64,000 bases of DNA from Thermococcus pacificus (GTDB taxonomy: Archaea > Methanobacteriota_B > Thermococci > Thermococcales > Thermococcaceae): the NCBI RefSeq assembly GCF_002214485.1, contig NZ_CP015102.1, positions 1,550,001 to 1,614,000 on the forward strand, written 5' to 3'. The first letter of the stretch is position 1. Each line of letters begins with the position of its first letter. Below the pieces are notes generated by a model, which had not been told where the DNA came from, searched no databases, and saw only the letters and a list, made by a program, of their open reading frames with translations. A program made the position numbers and the translations under genes. This document shows, piece by piece, positions 1-8,705 of this stretch.

Positions 1-735
1 TGTCGGATTGTATCTCTCGAATTTTTGAGTGAATTGTAACTCTTTTAAAAAGTTATTCAGATAAAGATATAAAACGTTAAAATATAACCATGAATTAAAA
101 TTTTAAACGTTAAAATTTTAGTTTTTAATATAACTTCAGAAATATAATTGAAAACAAAAATACTCTTTAAATAGGTAAAAAATTCAAAAAACCTACTATT
201 CCAGGAAATAAATTTTTGTCAAAATGTGCACAAACAGGCACCTAGTGGCCTTTAAAGCGGACCATCAGAGGATGTCGAGGAGAACAGACAATCCACTCAT
301 AGACCCGATCCCGATCACACAGACCAAAAATGAATTACAACTAAAGGTGTTATTTGGGTGGGTGTGGGGGGCTGCAGGGGTTGTATGCCAGAGCCTCTGG
401 GGAAAGCCCTGAAAGTCACAGAAAACTCCAGTTACTGGACCCCCATAGAGAGAAGCACCCTCCTGCCGAGTGGACAGTTCTATGAATCAGTGCATGCAAG
501 CACCAGCAGGCGACGCTTCATGACCCTGCTCACACAGGGCATGTGAGCACGAGATCGCCAAAGGCTGCGTGCTGAAATCCTAGTCAAGAAAGAGGGCAGT
601 ATGAGGAGAGCCAATGTGGCACATCTTCCGAGGCGGATAGCCGCGGGGATTAATTACGCTTACATATAGTTTTTGCATACTTGCAATATGCGTATTTCAG
701 GGGGCGCCCCAGTTAAATGAGCAACTTTGTACGTA

Positions 736-769
736 AGAATTAGATATAAGGCACATTATATCTAATTCT
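736..769. repeat. 13-bp perfect inverted repeat (hairpin)
   Basis: AGAATTAGATATA (736-748) and its exact reverse complement (757-769) flank the 8-nt loop AGGCACAT. The stem is AT-rich and has no T-tract on either side, so it does not look like an ordinary terminator. Subterminal hairpins are typical of IS200/IS605 ends, which would fit the transposase-like relic downstream, but this is inference. Confidence 0.6.
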
Positions 770-1189
770 CGCGAACATAAAAGTACATTAAATCGGGAGG
801 AGGTGAACGCAAGCTCGAAAGCTGATTGCAGTAATTCTGACTATCTAAGCCGCAACCTCTTGTCATGACTTAGAAGACCACACTTGCAAAGAGCCAGCAG
901 GTGGTAAATCAGTGTCCCATTAGCTTGAGGTGAACCCTCGTGTCTTTGTGTCAACGCCAAAACAGTGCAGGTGGGCAACATCTCCCGTGTGAAGGGAAGA
1001 TATTATAAATCGCTGCCGATGACTGGAATATAAAAAGATTAACTCAGTTTGTGATGTTGAGAGTTAGTCTCTGGTATAGGTCACAGACAGGGAACTAGTA
1101 AAGGGGTCTAGTAAAATGCCGCTGACTCGGCCAGTCGGTAGAGGATCCAGGAAGTATTAACACACTGGAGCCGAGGGAATACATTAACG

Positions 1190-1434
1190 TGCAATCTCAG
1201 CATTCACACATAGTTTTGTCTTGAGGTACTCGTTAGACATCTTATCGGCACACACCAACCACATCATGACCACCTTTAATTGTAACCCAATTTTGCGATA
1301 AAGATGCCGGCTCTCACAGTTCAAAAGCCAGTATCCTGAAAAGTTCAAGTGTTCCTTATTTTGGACACCCTGAACGGGGTTCTTCATCCGAATAATTATA
1401 TGCATTGTACGAATATTACTATCAAAAACAGTTG
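1190..1434 (+). pseudogene. possible relic of an IS200/IS605-type TnpA (Y1) transposase
   Basis: One plus-strand frame, interrupted by stops, reads LSQFKSQYPEKFKCSLFWTP, then a stop, then TGFFIRII and a segment ending LLSKTVEK (about 1318-1434). This resembles the C-terminal half of Y1 transposases, where a KxxFPEKF-type helix is followed by LWTPSYFIRTVG and an ETVKKYIE helix. The same frame upstream (1190-1317) is open apart from one stop, but the HUH motif is not clear and the catalytic Tyr region is degraded. The match was made by eye and is weak; the only long ORF here is on the opposite strand (1184-1405) and matches nothing. Confidence 0.3.
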
Positions 1435-1678
1435 AAAAATAGAAAATGCTAATATTATCAGTAGTGATTTTAACATATCCAAATCCATATAATATAGTTA
1501 ATGTTCAGAAGTTGTATTGACAGCGGCTTATTAAGATGTGTAGAAATAGATTCATTAAAAGTAATTCCATCAAAATCTCAAGAAGTCAAAAATCATTGAA
1601 AATTCTGAGAGTCGATCCGCACATGAATGTAGAATGAGTAAAAGAGAAGGAAAAGGCTAGAAAAAGATATTAAAGCCC

Positions 1679-3034
1679 TTAACTATCTTCTTCGCGCTCT
1701 TTCCCCTCTATGAAAGCAATTACACTATCCACTATCTGCGGCGCCAGCCCAATGTAGTTCTCAGGCTTTAGGGAGGCTATATCATCATCGCTGAGGAACT
1801 TCCTAACTTCCTCGCTCTCCTTTACGACCTCGAGGAGGTCCCTCCCCTCGCGGAAGGCCTTCATAGCTAATCTCCTCACGAGTTCATGCGCCTCCTGCCT
1901 CCCCATGCCCTTCTCAGCGAGCTTGAGCATCAGTGGTTCGGCCATTATCAGGTTGTTCGTCATGTAAAGGTTGCGCTCTATGTTCTCGGGGAAGAACTCA
2001 AGGCCGCTAAGAACCTTTATGGTGTTCTTCAGCATCTCGTCAATGAGAACGAAGCTCTCAGGAAGGATAACTCTCTCAACAGAGGAATTGGTCAAGTCCC
2101 TCTCATGCCAGAGCGGGTTGTTCAGCAAAGCGGGGATCACGTTGGAATAGAGGACTCTGGCAAGGCCACTCACCTTCTCGCTCCTTATGGGGTTCCTCTT
2201 GTGGGGCATCGTTGAGGAGCCTACCTGCTTCTCACCAAAGGGCTCACTGACCTCCAGGATTTCAGTTCTCTGGAGGTTTCTAATTTCGAGGGCGATCTTG
2301 TCGAGGGTGGAAGCGACGAGGGCCAGGAAGGCCATCAGCTCTGCGTAAACGTCCCTCTGGATTATCTGGTTGCTTATCCTCGCTGGCTTGAGTCCGAGGT
2401 CTTCCATGACCAGTCTTTGTATCTCGAGTCCCTTCTCCCCGAAGCTCGCCATAGTTCCGACTGCGCCACTCATCTGGCCTACGAGAACTCTCTCCTTGAG
2501 TTCGTTGAGCCTGTCGATGTGCCTCTGAACCTCGTCGAGCCATATTGCGAACTTCATTCCATAAGTGGTCGGAACGGCGTGCTGTCCGTGGGTTCTGCCA
2601 ATGCAGACGGTGTACTTGTGCTCCTTTGCGAGTTTTTTCAGAACGGAGCGGAGTTCTTTCAAGTCCCTCTCGACTATTTCAAGGCTCTCCTTTATGAGGA
2701 GTGCGTTGGCGGTGTCTATTATGTCGTTTGAGGTGGCGCCGAGGTGGACGTACTTCCCGTGCTCGCCACAGACCTCGCTTAAAGCTTTGACGACTGCCAT
2801 TATGTCGTGGTGTATCTCGGCCTCTATCTCCTTGACACGCTCAAGTTTGACCCACTCCGTGTTAGCCCTCTCGGAGATGACGCGGGCGCTCTCCTCCGGG
2901 ATGTTACCGAGCTTTGCGTGGGCTCTCGCTAAAGCCGCCTCAACGTCGAGAAGCTTCTGGAGTTTGTTCTCCTCGTCCCATATGCGGCGCATCTCTTCGC
3001 TTCCGTAGCGGTAGTCAATCGGATGAACGGCCAT
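1679..3034 (-). CDS. purB: adenylosuccinate lyase
   Basis: 451-residue enzyme of the fumarase/aspartase superfamily. It cleaves SAICAR to AICAR and adenylosuccinate to AMP in purine synthesis. Visible are the N-terminal HPIDYRYGSEEMRRIW segment, the histidine-containing GATSNDIIDT region, IGRTHGQHAVPTTYG, and the family signature GSSTMPHKRNP with the flexible catalytic serine loop. Full length for the archaeal family. The start is the ATG 12 nt inside the longest frame, because GGTGAT sits four bases upstream of it. It faces away from albA and shares a roughly 170-bp promoter region with it; a TATA-like GTTTAATATC lies upstream on the minus strand near 3066-3077. Confidence 0.97.
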   Translation of the reverse strand: MAVHPIDYRYGSEEMRRIWDEENKLQKLLDVEAALARAHAKLGNIPEESARVISERANTEWVKLERVKEIEAEIHHDIMAVVKALSEVCGEHGKYVHLGATSNDIIDTANALLIKESLEIVERDLKELRSVLKKLAKEHKYTVCIGRTHGQHAVPTTYGMKFAIWLDEVQRHIDRLNELKERVLVGQMSGAVGTMASFGEKGLEIQRLVMEDLGLKPARISNQIIQRDVYAELMAFLALVASTLDKIALEIRNLQRTEILEVSEPFGEKQVGSSTMPHKRNPIRSEKVSGLARVLYSNVIPALLNNPLWHERDLTNSSVERVILPESFVLIDEMLKNTIKVLSGLEFFPENIERNLYMTNNLIMAEPLMLKLAEKGMGRQEAHELVRRLAMKAFREGRDLLEVVKESEEVRKFLSDDDIASLKPENYIGLAPQIVDSVIAFIEGKEREEDS

Positions 3035-3146
3035 TTTTATCACCATTATCCTGTCAATATTTTAGATATTAAACCTTTTCTTTAACGTTTAAATGTTAAA
3101 CTGCTCCCTCCCGATTCTGGAGCCTCCATCAGAGGAACAGAGAAAC

Positions 3147-3163
3147 CGAAAAGTATTTAACCC
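3147..3163 (+). promoter_or_regulatory. BRE/TATA promoter of albA
   Basis: The run CGAAAAGTATTTAACCC has the layout of a Thermococcales BRE plus TATA box. Transcription would start near 3180, leaving a leader of about 28 nt that holds the strong ribosome binding site GGAGGTG before the albA ATG at 3209. Confidence 0.6.
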
Positions 3164-3208
3164 TATCCCGGCGATAGCCTAACGACAAAACTTCCGGAGG
3201 TGCCAGAA

Positions 3209-3484
3209 ATGGCTGAGGAGCACGTTGTCTACATCGGAAAGAAGCCGGTTATGAACTACGTCCTGGCCGTTATAACCCAGTTCAACGAGGGTGCCAAGGA
3301 GGTCACCGTGAAGGCTCGCGGTAGGGCTATCAGCAGGGCCGTTGACGTCGCCGAGATCGTCAGGAACAGGTTCCTCCCAGAGGTCAGGGTCAAGGAGATC
3401 AAGATCGGCACCGAGGAGCTTCCGACTGCCGATGGCAGGACCGCCAACACCTCGACCATCGAGATCGTTCTCGAGAAGCCGTGA
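3209..3484 (+). CDS. albA: chromatin protein Alba
   Basis: 91-residue Alba (Sso10b family), an abundant dimeric DNA- and RNA-binding protein that coats archaeal chromosomes. The sequence shows the canonical N-terminal [11 protein letters not shown] segment, the basic [21 protein letters not shown] loop-helix region and the C-terminal strand STIEIVLE. The start is the ATG preceded by GGAGGTG seven bases upstream; a GTG three codons earlier overlaps that site and is rejected. Monocistronic, with its own promoter. The lysine residues near the N-terminus that are acetylated in Sulfolobus Alba correspond to the GKK motif here. Confidence 0.97.
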   Translation: MAEEHVVYIGKKPVMNYVLAVITQFNEGAKEVTVKARGRAISRAVDVAEIVRNRFLPEVRVKEIKIGTEELPTADGRTANTSTIEIVLEKP

Positions 3485-3584
3485 ATTGATTAAATCCCTT
3501 TCCTTTTCCTTCGCCCTTCTGGACGCTTCAAGTTGGGTTGAAGCTGTGAAAAGCTTTAATACACGCCAGGCGTATCCTTCTTAG

Positions 3585-4265
3585 GTGGCGCGCTTGGACT
3601 ACGAAACAATAGATATACACGACGAGAGGGCGAAAGAACTCGCCCAGATTCTAGTGAACGACAAGGCAATAGCTATACTCCATCTCATAGAGGAGCGCGC
3701 GCTCTCGATAAGCGAGATCTCCCGGGAACTGAACCTGCCGATTTCTACCGTTTCGTACCATATAGACAGGATGCTCAACGTGGGGCTCGTTGAGGTGGCA
3801 GGCAAGAAGTACGGGAAAAGGCTCCAAGAGGTCAAGCTCTACAGGGCGTCAAACAAGCCCATTCTTCTGATTCCCCGGAAAAGCATGGCCAAAGTCAAGA
3901 AGAAAACCATTATGGGCTTTGAGAAGCTGCACGTCATAAGCCTTGGACTGGCCGGTCTGGTTGCGGCGGGAGTTTACGCGGCCGCGAGGGGGATCTTGGC
4001 CCCAATGAGTGGCGGCTCGCCCGAGGAGGTGTCTTCTTCTGCGGGCAACATTACCATAATGTCGACTCCAGAGAGAGCCATCGTTCCAACGGCAACCAAC
4101 ACGAGTACCTCTGCAATCTTCCAGTCCACCAGTGAAACGCTGAGTTCAGCCTCGTCCCATCCAATCGTATGGGCCCATCCGACCATTATGTCAGCAGGTC
4201 TGGCCGTTGTGGCCTTCATCTTAACGTTTCTCCTTGTTTCGTACATTTTGAAGCGCCGGGGATGA
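3585..4265 (+). CDS. membrane-anchored winged-helix (ArsR-like) regulator
   Basis: 226-residue protein. Residues about 20-85 form an ArsR-type winged helix (RALSISEISRELNLPISTVSYHIDRMLNVGLVEV). Two hydrophobic segments follow, at about 113-135 and 202-222, separated by a Ser/Thr-rich linker that probably lies outside the cell. A short basic tail (KRRG) ends the protein. This architecture suggests a transcription factor tethered to the membrane, possibly sensing an external signal. A TATA-like CTTTAATA (3554-3561) lies about 27 nt before the GTG at 3585, so the mRNA is probably leaderless. A TTG at 3594 is an alternative start. Specific targets cannot be read from the sequence. Confidence 0.8.
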   Translation: MARLDYETIDIHDERAKELAQILVNDKAIAILHLIEERALSISEISRELNLPISTVSYHIDRMLNVGLVEVAGKKYGKRLQEVKLYRASNKPILLIPRKSMAKVKKKTIMGFEKLHVISLGLAGLVAAGVYAAARGILAPMSGGSPEEVSSSAGNITIMSTPERAIVPTATNTSTSAIFQSTSETLSSASSHPIVWAHPTIMSAGLAVVAFILTFLLVSYILKRRG

Positions 4266-4314
4266 AGAAAGGTTTTTAAGTTTCTTTCCCAACCCTCGTT
4301 GGCGAGGTGGTAAA

Positions 4315-4848
4315 ATGGCACCGAGAATAGCCGTGGGTCAAGTGGTTAAAAGGAAGGCAGTGATCGTCAAGCCGGACGATACAGTTCACAGGGTTGCCAG
4401 GATTCTCTCACGAAACAAGGTGGGCAGTGCGGTCGTCGTTAAAGACGACGAGATTGTTGGAATAATAACAGACAGAGACATCCTCGACAAGGTTGTGGCC
4501 AGGGGAAGGGACCCCAAGACCGTCAAAGTAGAGGAAGTCATGACCAAAAACCCGATAACCATCGAGGATGACTACGAGGTTCAGGACGCCATCGACAAGA
4601 TGATGGATAAGGGCATTAGGAGGCTCCTCGTTACCAGACTAGGAAAGCCCGTCGGATTCGTGACTGCGGCTGATCTGCTGGCAGCGCTTAACACGTACAA
4701 CCACGAGGAAGAGGAGGAAAGCGAGGGGGAGACCGAGGTCTACGGCATCTGCGAGATCTGCGGGCAGTACGGACCTCTCTACAAGGTTTACATCGAGGGA
4801 GGAGAAAAGTGGATATGCGAGAGCTGCAAGGATTCACTCAACCTCTGA
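4315..4848 (+). CDS. CBS-domain pair protein with C-terminal zinc ribbon
   Basis: 177 residues. Two CBS motifs (about 11-65 and 75-130) form a Bateman module, which usually binds adenine nucleotides or S-adenosyl compounds. An acidic linker (EEEEESEGE) leads to a four-cysteine zinc ribbon, CEICGQYG...CESCKD. Preceded by GAGGTGG, with a TATA-like TTTTTAAGTTTC near 4272-4283. Its stop overlaps the stop of the convergent NTPase gene by 11 nt. The combination of Bateman module and zinc ribbon recurs in archaea and is thought regulatory, but no partner is evident here. Confidence 0.85.
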   Translation: MAPRIAVGQVVKRKAVIVKPDDTVHRVARILSRNKVGSAVVVKDDEIVGIITDRDILDKVVARGRDPKTVKVEEVMTKNPITIEDDYEVQDAIDKMMDKGIRRLLVTRLGKPVGFVTAADLLAALNTYNHEEEEESEGETEVYGICEICGQYGPLYKVYIEGGEKWICESCKDSLNL

Positions 4849-5380
4849 TTCCCTTCAGCTCTTTCATAATTCTATCGAGGATTATTCCGAACTCCGCGTT
4901 TCTGTTCTCAAAGCTTAACGCGTGAATCTCTCCCAGTGGCCGGAACTTGTCTACCATCTTTCTGTGGACGACTGCCAGAAGGGGCTTCTCCGACTTCAGG
5001 ACTTCCCCAACAACCCTGGCAAACTCGTCGCTCTTGTATTCCATTGGGCCGATTTCGTCGATGACAATGAGGTCGGCCTCGACCAAAGCGCGTTTTATGG
5101 CGGGAACGGCGACGCGTTCAATCTCATCGACGTGGACGACGTACTTCCCGAAGGGAACTCCGGGCAGGTGGGAGGTTCCCCTGATGCTAGCAAGAGTCCC
5201 CTCTTCACCTGTGTCGAGGGTGATTATCTTGAACCCGACGCGCCTCCCGCCCCTGCGCACTTCCTGCGTTATCATTCCGCCGACGATGTAGCCCCAGCGG
5301 TCAACTTCTTTGGCTACCCTCTCGACGAGGGTTGTCTTCCCGACACCTGCGGGGCCGGTCACGAATATCCTCAGCACCAT
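4838..5380 (-). CDS. THEP1-type nucleoside-triphosphatase
   Basis: 180-residue P-loop NTPase of the THEP1 family (archaeal and vertebrate NTPCR). It hydrolyses NTPs to NDPs with broad specificity. Walker A is GPAGVGKTT at residues 9-17; the Walker B-like strand is [11 protein letters not shown] near 104-114. The start is the ATG of MVLRIF, which gives the normal family length; the longer upstream frame (to 5890) runs antisense through mtnA and is rejected. It shares a roughly 55-bp divergent promoter region with mtnA and is convergent with the CBS gene. Confidence 0.93.
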   Translation of the reverse strand: MVLRIFVTGPAGVGKTTLVERVAKEVDRWGYIVGGMITQEVRRGGRRVGFKIITLDTGEEGTLASIRGTSHLPGVPFGKYVVHVDEIERVAVPAIKRALVEADLIVIDEIGPMEYKSDEFARVVGEVLKSEKPLLAVVHRKMVDKFRPLGEIHALSFENRNAEFGIILDRIMKELKGIRG

Positions 5381-5434
5381 TTGGCTCACCGAAGGAGCTT
5401 TAAGTTCTTCCCTTAAACCCTTTGGGGTGGTACC

Positions 5435-6508
5435 ATGGAGCTGAGGTACGAGCCAGAGGAACTCACGAGGCTCCCGAGGAGCGTTCGCTACGAGAAAGGA
5501 AAGGTCATCATGATCGACCAGACTCTCTTGCCAAGGGAGTTCAGGACGATAGAGCTGACGACCGTTGACCAGGTTGCAGAGGCGATAGTCACGATGAAGG
5601 TCCGCGGTGCGCCCGCCATCGGCGCCTCGGCGGCCTTCGGTCTCGCACTCTACGCCGATACAACCAAAGCCAAGACCAAGGAAGAGTTCATGGACGGCTT
5701 TTATTCGGCCTATGAAAGACTCAAGAACACGAGGCCGACCGCTGTGAACCTCTTCTGGGCGCTCAATAGGATTAAGAAGCTTGTAGAGGAGAACCTTGAG
5801 AGTCCTCTCGACGAGATAAAGAGGCTCATCGTTAATGAAGCGCAAAAGATAGCCGACGAGGACGTTGAGGCCAACCTCAGGATGGGCCACTATGGGGCGG
5901 AGGTTCTGCCGGAGGGGAACGTTCTAACCCACTGCAACGCCGGAAGCTTGGCGACCGTTCAGCTTGGAACCGTTGGGGCCGTGTTGAGGGTTATGCACCG
6001 CGATGGGACACTTAAGCTCCTGTGGGTGGATGAGACGAGGCCCGTCCTCCAGGGTGCCCGGTTGAGCGCCTGGGAGTACCACTACGACGGCATTCCCCTC
6101 AAGCTGATAACCGACAACATGGCCGGCTTTGTCATGCAGCAGGGCAAGGTCGATGCCATAATAGTCGGCGCCGACAGGATTGTAGCGAACGGCGACTTCG
6201 CCAACAAGATAGGAACCTACAGTTTGGCAGTGCTCGCGAAAGAGCACGGGATACCGTTCTTCACAGTAGCACCGCTTTCAACGATAGACATGAGCCTCAA
6301 GAGCGGGAAGGAGATACCCATAGAAGAGCGCAAGCCGGAGGAAGTCCTCACCTGTGGCGGCTGTAAGATCGCTCCCGATGTGGACGTCTACAATCCAGCG
6401 TTCGACGTCACGCCGCACAAGTACCTAACCGGAATAATCACGGATCAGGGCGTCGTGTGGCCGCCGTTTGAGAGGAATTTGAAGAGGCTGTTCAAGGAGC
6501 AACCTTGA
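5435..6508 (+). CDS. mtnA: methylthioribose-1-phosphate isomerase / eIF2B-like sugar isomerase
   Basis: 357-residue member of the eIF2B-alpha/MtnA superfamily. It converts the aldose methylthioribose-1-phosphate (or a related ribose phosphate) to the ketose in methionine or purine-nucleoside salvage. Diagnostic are [14 protein letters not shown] near 56-70, the catalytic cysteine in [10 protein letters not shown] near 167-176, the catalytic aspartate in [10 protein letters not shown], and the C-terminal [15 protein letters not shown]. Length fits MtnA rather than the roughly 320-residue ribose-1,5-bisphosphate isomerase. Start ATG after GGGGTGG. Its 3' end overlaps the vapC relic by 17 nt. 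Confidence 0.93.
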   Translation: MELRYEPEELTRLPRSVRYEKGKVIMIDQTLLPREFRTIELTTVDQVAEAIVTMKVRGAPAIGASAAFGLALYADTTKAKTKEEFMDGFYSAYERLKNTRPTAVNLFWALNRIKKLVEENLESPLDEIKRLIVNEAQKIADEDVEANLRMGHYGAEVLPEGNVLTHCNAGSLATVQLGTVGAVLRVMHRDGTLKLLWVDETRPVLQGARLSAWEYHYDGIPLKLITDNMAGFVMQQGKVDAIIVGADRIVANGDFANKIGTYSLAVLAKEHGIPFFTVAPLSTIDMSLKSGKEIPIEERKPEEVLTCGGCKIAPDVDVYNPAFDVTPHKYLTGIITDQGVVWPPFERNLKRLFKEQP

Positions 6509-6907
6509 GGTTTTCTTTCTCTGCCACTTTTTTCAACCTATCGTCAAACGTTACAAAGAGGCTCAGGTCGTCTTTTATTTTCAATGCAGAGGCGAGTTGA
6601 AGAGAATCGAAGGTTTTAAGGCCGTGTCTGAGAACAAGTGTTGTAGCCAAACTCAGAGTATCGCTCGTTAAGGGACGATAACGTAGTTCTCCAAGTCCAG
6701 GTAGAATCTTTCGAGAACCCATTCGAGCTTTGAACGGGTTATATACCCGCTCAAATATCGCCGGTTCAGGGCGGAAGTAAGCTCTACTATAGCAAGCTCG
6801 AAGATTGCCACAACATACTACCTCATTAGCTCGTCAACGAGAGCGGTTCCCTGCTCAACATGATACTTCTTCACAAGTGCGCTCGTGTCAAAGAACGCTA
6901 CCTCCAT
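6492..6907 (-). pseudogene. vapC: broken VapC-type PIN-domain toxin
   Basis: Read from the ATG at 6907 the minus strand gives MEVAFFDTSALVKKYHVEQ, a clear PIN start with the first catalytic Asp in FFDTSALVKKY. An in-frame TAG follows codon 29. The frame then continues with a plausible PIN middle (FELAIVELTSALNRRYL) and hits a frameshift near 6672, after which the C-terminal part HGLKTFDSLQLASALKI and LFVTFDDRL, with the remaining acidic residues, is intact. So there are one nonsense and one frameshift lesion. Its start overlaps the end of the antitoxin relic by 10 nt in the normal vapBC manner. Confidence 0.8.
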
Positions 6908-7063
6908 TCCTCTTCCCTCTCCTTGACCACATCCTCACTCAGCTCCTCCCTCGATGTTAGAAAGGGCCTTCCTAACTTCCTCCAGGCTCGGGGCCTTCTT
7001 GAAGAACTTTCTCAGGTGGGGGTAGGTTATCATGAGCTGGACTTTCTTGGCGGAGGTTCCCAT
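6898..7063 (-). pseudogene. vapB: broken VapB-type antitoxin
   Basis: The ATG at 7063 opens MGTSAKKVQLMITYPHLRKF and KKAPSLEEVRKALSNI, then ends at a TGA (6935) after 42 residues. A one-base shift near 6950 restores SREELSEDVVKEREEEWR, whose stop overlaps the toxin ATG exactly as expected for a vapBC operon. The LSEDVVKEREE helix is typical of antitoxin tails that bind the toxin. No homology search was possible, so family assignment rests on context and this restored tail. Confidence 0.6.
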
Positions 7064-7078
7064 CTTACCACCATCATT

Positions 7079-7378
7079 TTATCGTTCCTGCGGATTAAAT
7101 AATTTCCGGAGCCTCTCCGTGAGTTTTCCCCCGACTCCCTCCCCTACCACTTCCTCAACGAAAACGCCCTCCACCTCACCCAGCTCCTCCTCAAGGGCAG
7201 GCAAGAAAAGGCCGAGGAGCTCCAGCGGCTCAAGACACGGGCAGTCCACGGAGTACTCGAGTGGCTTTTTCGGCAGTTCTATCCTCAGAGATAGGCCTTT
7301 CCCGGTTTTTGAAACCTCAAACGGCACGGAGTGCCCCTTCAGGATTATCCTGCCCCTCACTATCATCGGCAGTGTCAT
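7079..7378 (-). CDS. hypothetical protein
   Basis: 99 residues, rich in strands, with RGRIILKGHSVPFEVSKTG followed by a proline-rich stretch containing a Cys-Pro-Cys (VDCPCLEP) and an acidic C-terminal half. No signal peptide or membrane segment. I do not recognise a family. The ATG at 7378 is preferred over a TTG at 7390. It lies between the vapBC relic and an acetyltransferase gene on the same strand and is separated from the latter by about 50 bp. Confidence 0.6.
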   Translation of the reverse strand: MTLPMIVRGRIILKGHSVPFEVSKTGKGLSLRIELPKKPLEYSVDCPCLEPLELLGLFLPALEEELGEVEGVFVEEVVGEGVGGKLTERLRKLFNPQER

Positions 7379-7429
7379 GAAGGATACCAAAGAAAAAGGT
7401 TTCCAAAACAGAAAGTTTGAAACCGGACG

Positions 7430-7930
7430 TTAAAGAGGCTTCTCCATAATAACCGCCCTCTCGGAGTAGCCCTTTTCGGCGTACCACTTCCTCGCGGGGT
7501 TGTTAACGTCAACCCTAAGGGAGATTTTCCTGGCGCCCACCCTCTTTGCCCATTCCTCGGCTTTCTTTAAGAGGGCACTCCCTATGCCCATCCCCGGAAA
7601 GAGGGTCTCGATGCCGTATATGTAGGCCGAGGGGACGAAGTCCGCCGTGTCGATCTTCAGGCAGACCCACACGTGGCCGAGGTAGCGCCCGTAGGGGTCT
7701 GTTGCGACGAAGAACTTGTGTTCGCCCGTTGAAAGGAGGCTTTTGATGACCTTCCCGTAGTTCTCCTCGTACTCCTCGTCACCAAGCTGGAAGCGGGAGA
7801 AAGAGCGGCTTATCTTCATGTCGTTCTCGAATATCTCGTCAAGGTAGTCCTCACCGTCGAGGATGGTGAAGTCCCCGGCAGTCTTTTCAAGCGGCGGCAG
7901 TTCAGGGGGTCTTTTCTTCTTTGAGAACAC
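7430..7930 (-). CDS. GNAT-family N-acetyltransferase
   Basis: 166 residues. The C-terminal half has the GNAT acetyl-CoA-binding core: strand IYGIETLFPGMGIGSALLKKAEEWAKRVG (Q/RxxGxG/A type loop PGMGIGSAL near 108-116) and the terminal NPARKWYAEKGYSERAVIMEK. The acceptor is unknown. The GTG start overlaps the end of the upstream MurL-like gene by 29 nt, so the two are probably cotranscribed. The N-terminal 20 residues (KKKRPPELPPLEK) are poorly conserved-looking and a later start is possible. Confidence 0.88.
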   Translation of the reverse strand: MFSKKKRPPELPPLEKTAGDFTILDGEDYLDEIFENDMKISRSFSRFQLGDEEYEENYGKVIKSLLSTGEHKFFVATDPYGRYLGHVWVCLKIDTADFVPSAYIYGIETLFPGMGIGSALLKKAEEWAKRVGARKISLRVDVNNPARKWYAEKGYSERAVIMEKPL

Positions 7931-8705
7931 CGCTTATCGCCTCCTCGCGGGAAATTCTAACCCAGTGGTCACCCTTCAAGTAGGCGTAGCCTTTCGTATA
8001 GGGTTCCAGCAGTCTGTAGAGCTTCTCGCGGAACTCTTTGGGGATGGCATCAAAGCTTGAGTTCCTGCCGTCGAAGTGGAGCATTTCAACGTGCCAGTGG
8101 GGCTTTCCTTCGAGCGGGAACTCGGGATTTCTCTGCTTTATGAGGTAGAGTGAGTGCTCAAGCTCCTCCCTGTCCAGCCGGGTTTTTCCTTCGTTTATGC
8201 GCCGGGCAAGGCCTTCAACGTGCTCGGGTTTGTATTTTATCAAAGTTGGATCTATGCCGTTCGCGAGGAGAAAAGTTAGAATTCCATTGCACTTGAAGCA
8301 CTTCCCGCAGGGGACGTAGTCGTCTCCCTCTCTGTGGACGGAGTGACAGCTCCTCTGGAGTTTGAAGAGCTCCGGGTAACGGCTGTGAAGCACGCGCTCC
8401 ACGATGAGGCCGGTTATAGGTCTGACAACCGACCACTGCCTTATCCCGAGACCCCTCTCCGCGAACCAGCGCGTCATGTACCTCTCGAAGTCCTGGCTCT
8501 GGTCGTAGATGGCGTAATAGTGGCGGATTCCATTGTACTCGTAGGTTAACCCCCTCGGGTCGTCGTATTCGTTGCCGAAGAGCACGTTTCCGATGTTATA
8601 CTTGTGCATCAGCGGGAGGAAGGTGAAGGAGTAGCCCGCGAAGAAGAACAGCCTTATGGGATAGACCTCGGCCCTTGGTTTGCCCACGTTTTGAAGGATT
8701 TTCAT
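7902..8705 (-). CDS. MurL-like PP-loop protein, C-terminal part (split gene)
   Basis: 267 residues from the ATG at 8705. Contains FFFAGYSFTFLPLMHKYN, the FGNEYDDPRG loop, YDQSQDFERYMTRW, a VRPITGLIVERVL helix, QRSCHSVH and the cysteine pair motif CGKCFKC. These are the features of the second half of MurL-type PP-loop enzymes (UDP-MurNAc-L-Ala-L-Glu epimerase and relatives). The first half lies in another frame just upstream; the two ORFs overlap by ATGA at 8702-8705. Adding a single A to the six-A run before that overlap would fuse them into one protein of about 487 residues, close to the usual MurL length. Natural coupling of two ORFs, transcriptional slippage, or an indel are all possible. 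Confidence 0.7.
   Translation of the reverse strand: MKILQNVGKPRAEVYPIRLFFFAGYSFTFLPLMHKYNIGNVLFGNEYDDPRGLTYEYNGIRHYYAIYDQSQDFERYMTRWFAERGLGIRQWSVVRPITGLIVERVLHSRYPELFKLQRSCHSVHREGDDYVPCGKCFKCNGILTFLLANGIDPTLIKYKPEHVEGLARRINEGKTRLDREELEHSLYLIKQRNPEFPLEGKPHWHVEMLHFDGRNSSFDAIPKEFREKLYRLLEPYTKGYAYLKGDHWVRISREEAISGVLKEEKTP

Larger units (their letters stand above)
1..1678. other. AT-rich, gene-poor degenerate region
   Basis: About 1.7 kb without a convincing gene. Base composition is much more AT-rich than the core genes, especially 1-220 and 1400-1680. Open frames are short, lack good ribosome binding sites and match no family I recognise. The stretch 780-1170 has no open frame over 40 codons in the plus direction but keeps moderate GC, as expected of decayed coding DNA. 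A strong hairpin (736-769) and a possible transposase relic (about 1190-1434) lie inside it. I read it as the remains of a mobile element or the edge of an integrated element that starts left of the window. Confidence 0.5.

Noticed and set aside
1184-1405. 73-codon minus-strand ORF in the left region
   Set aside because: No ribosome binding site and no recognised family; the opposite strand gives the better, though weak, transposase-like reading.
5381-5890. N-terminal extension of the THEP1 ORF
   Set aside because: It lies antisense inside mtnA; the family length is reached from the ATG at 5380.
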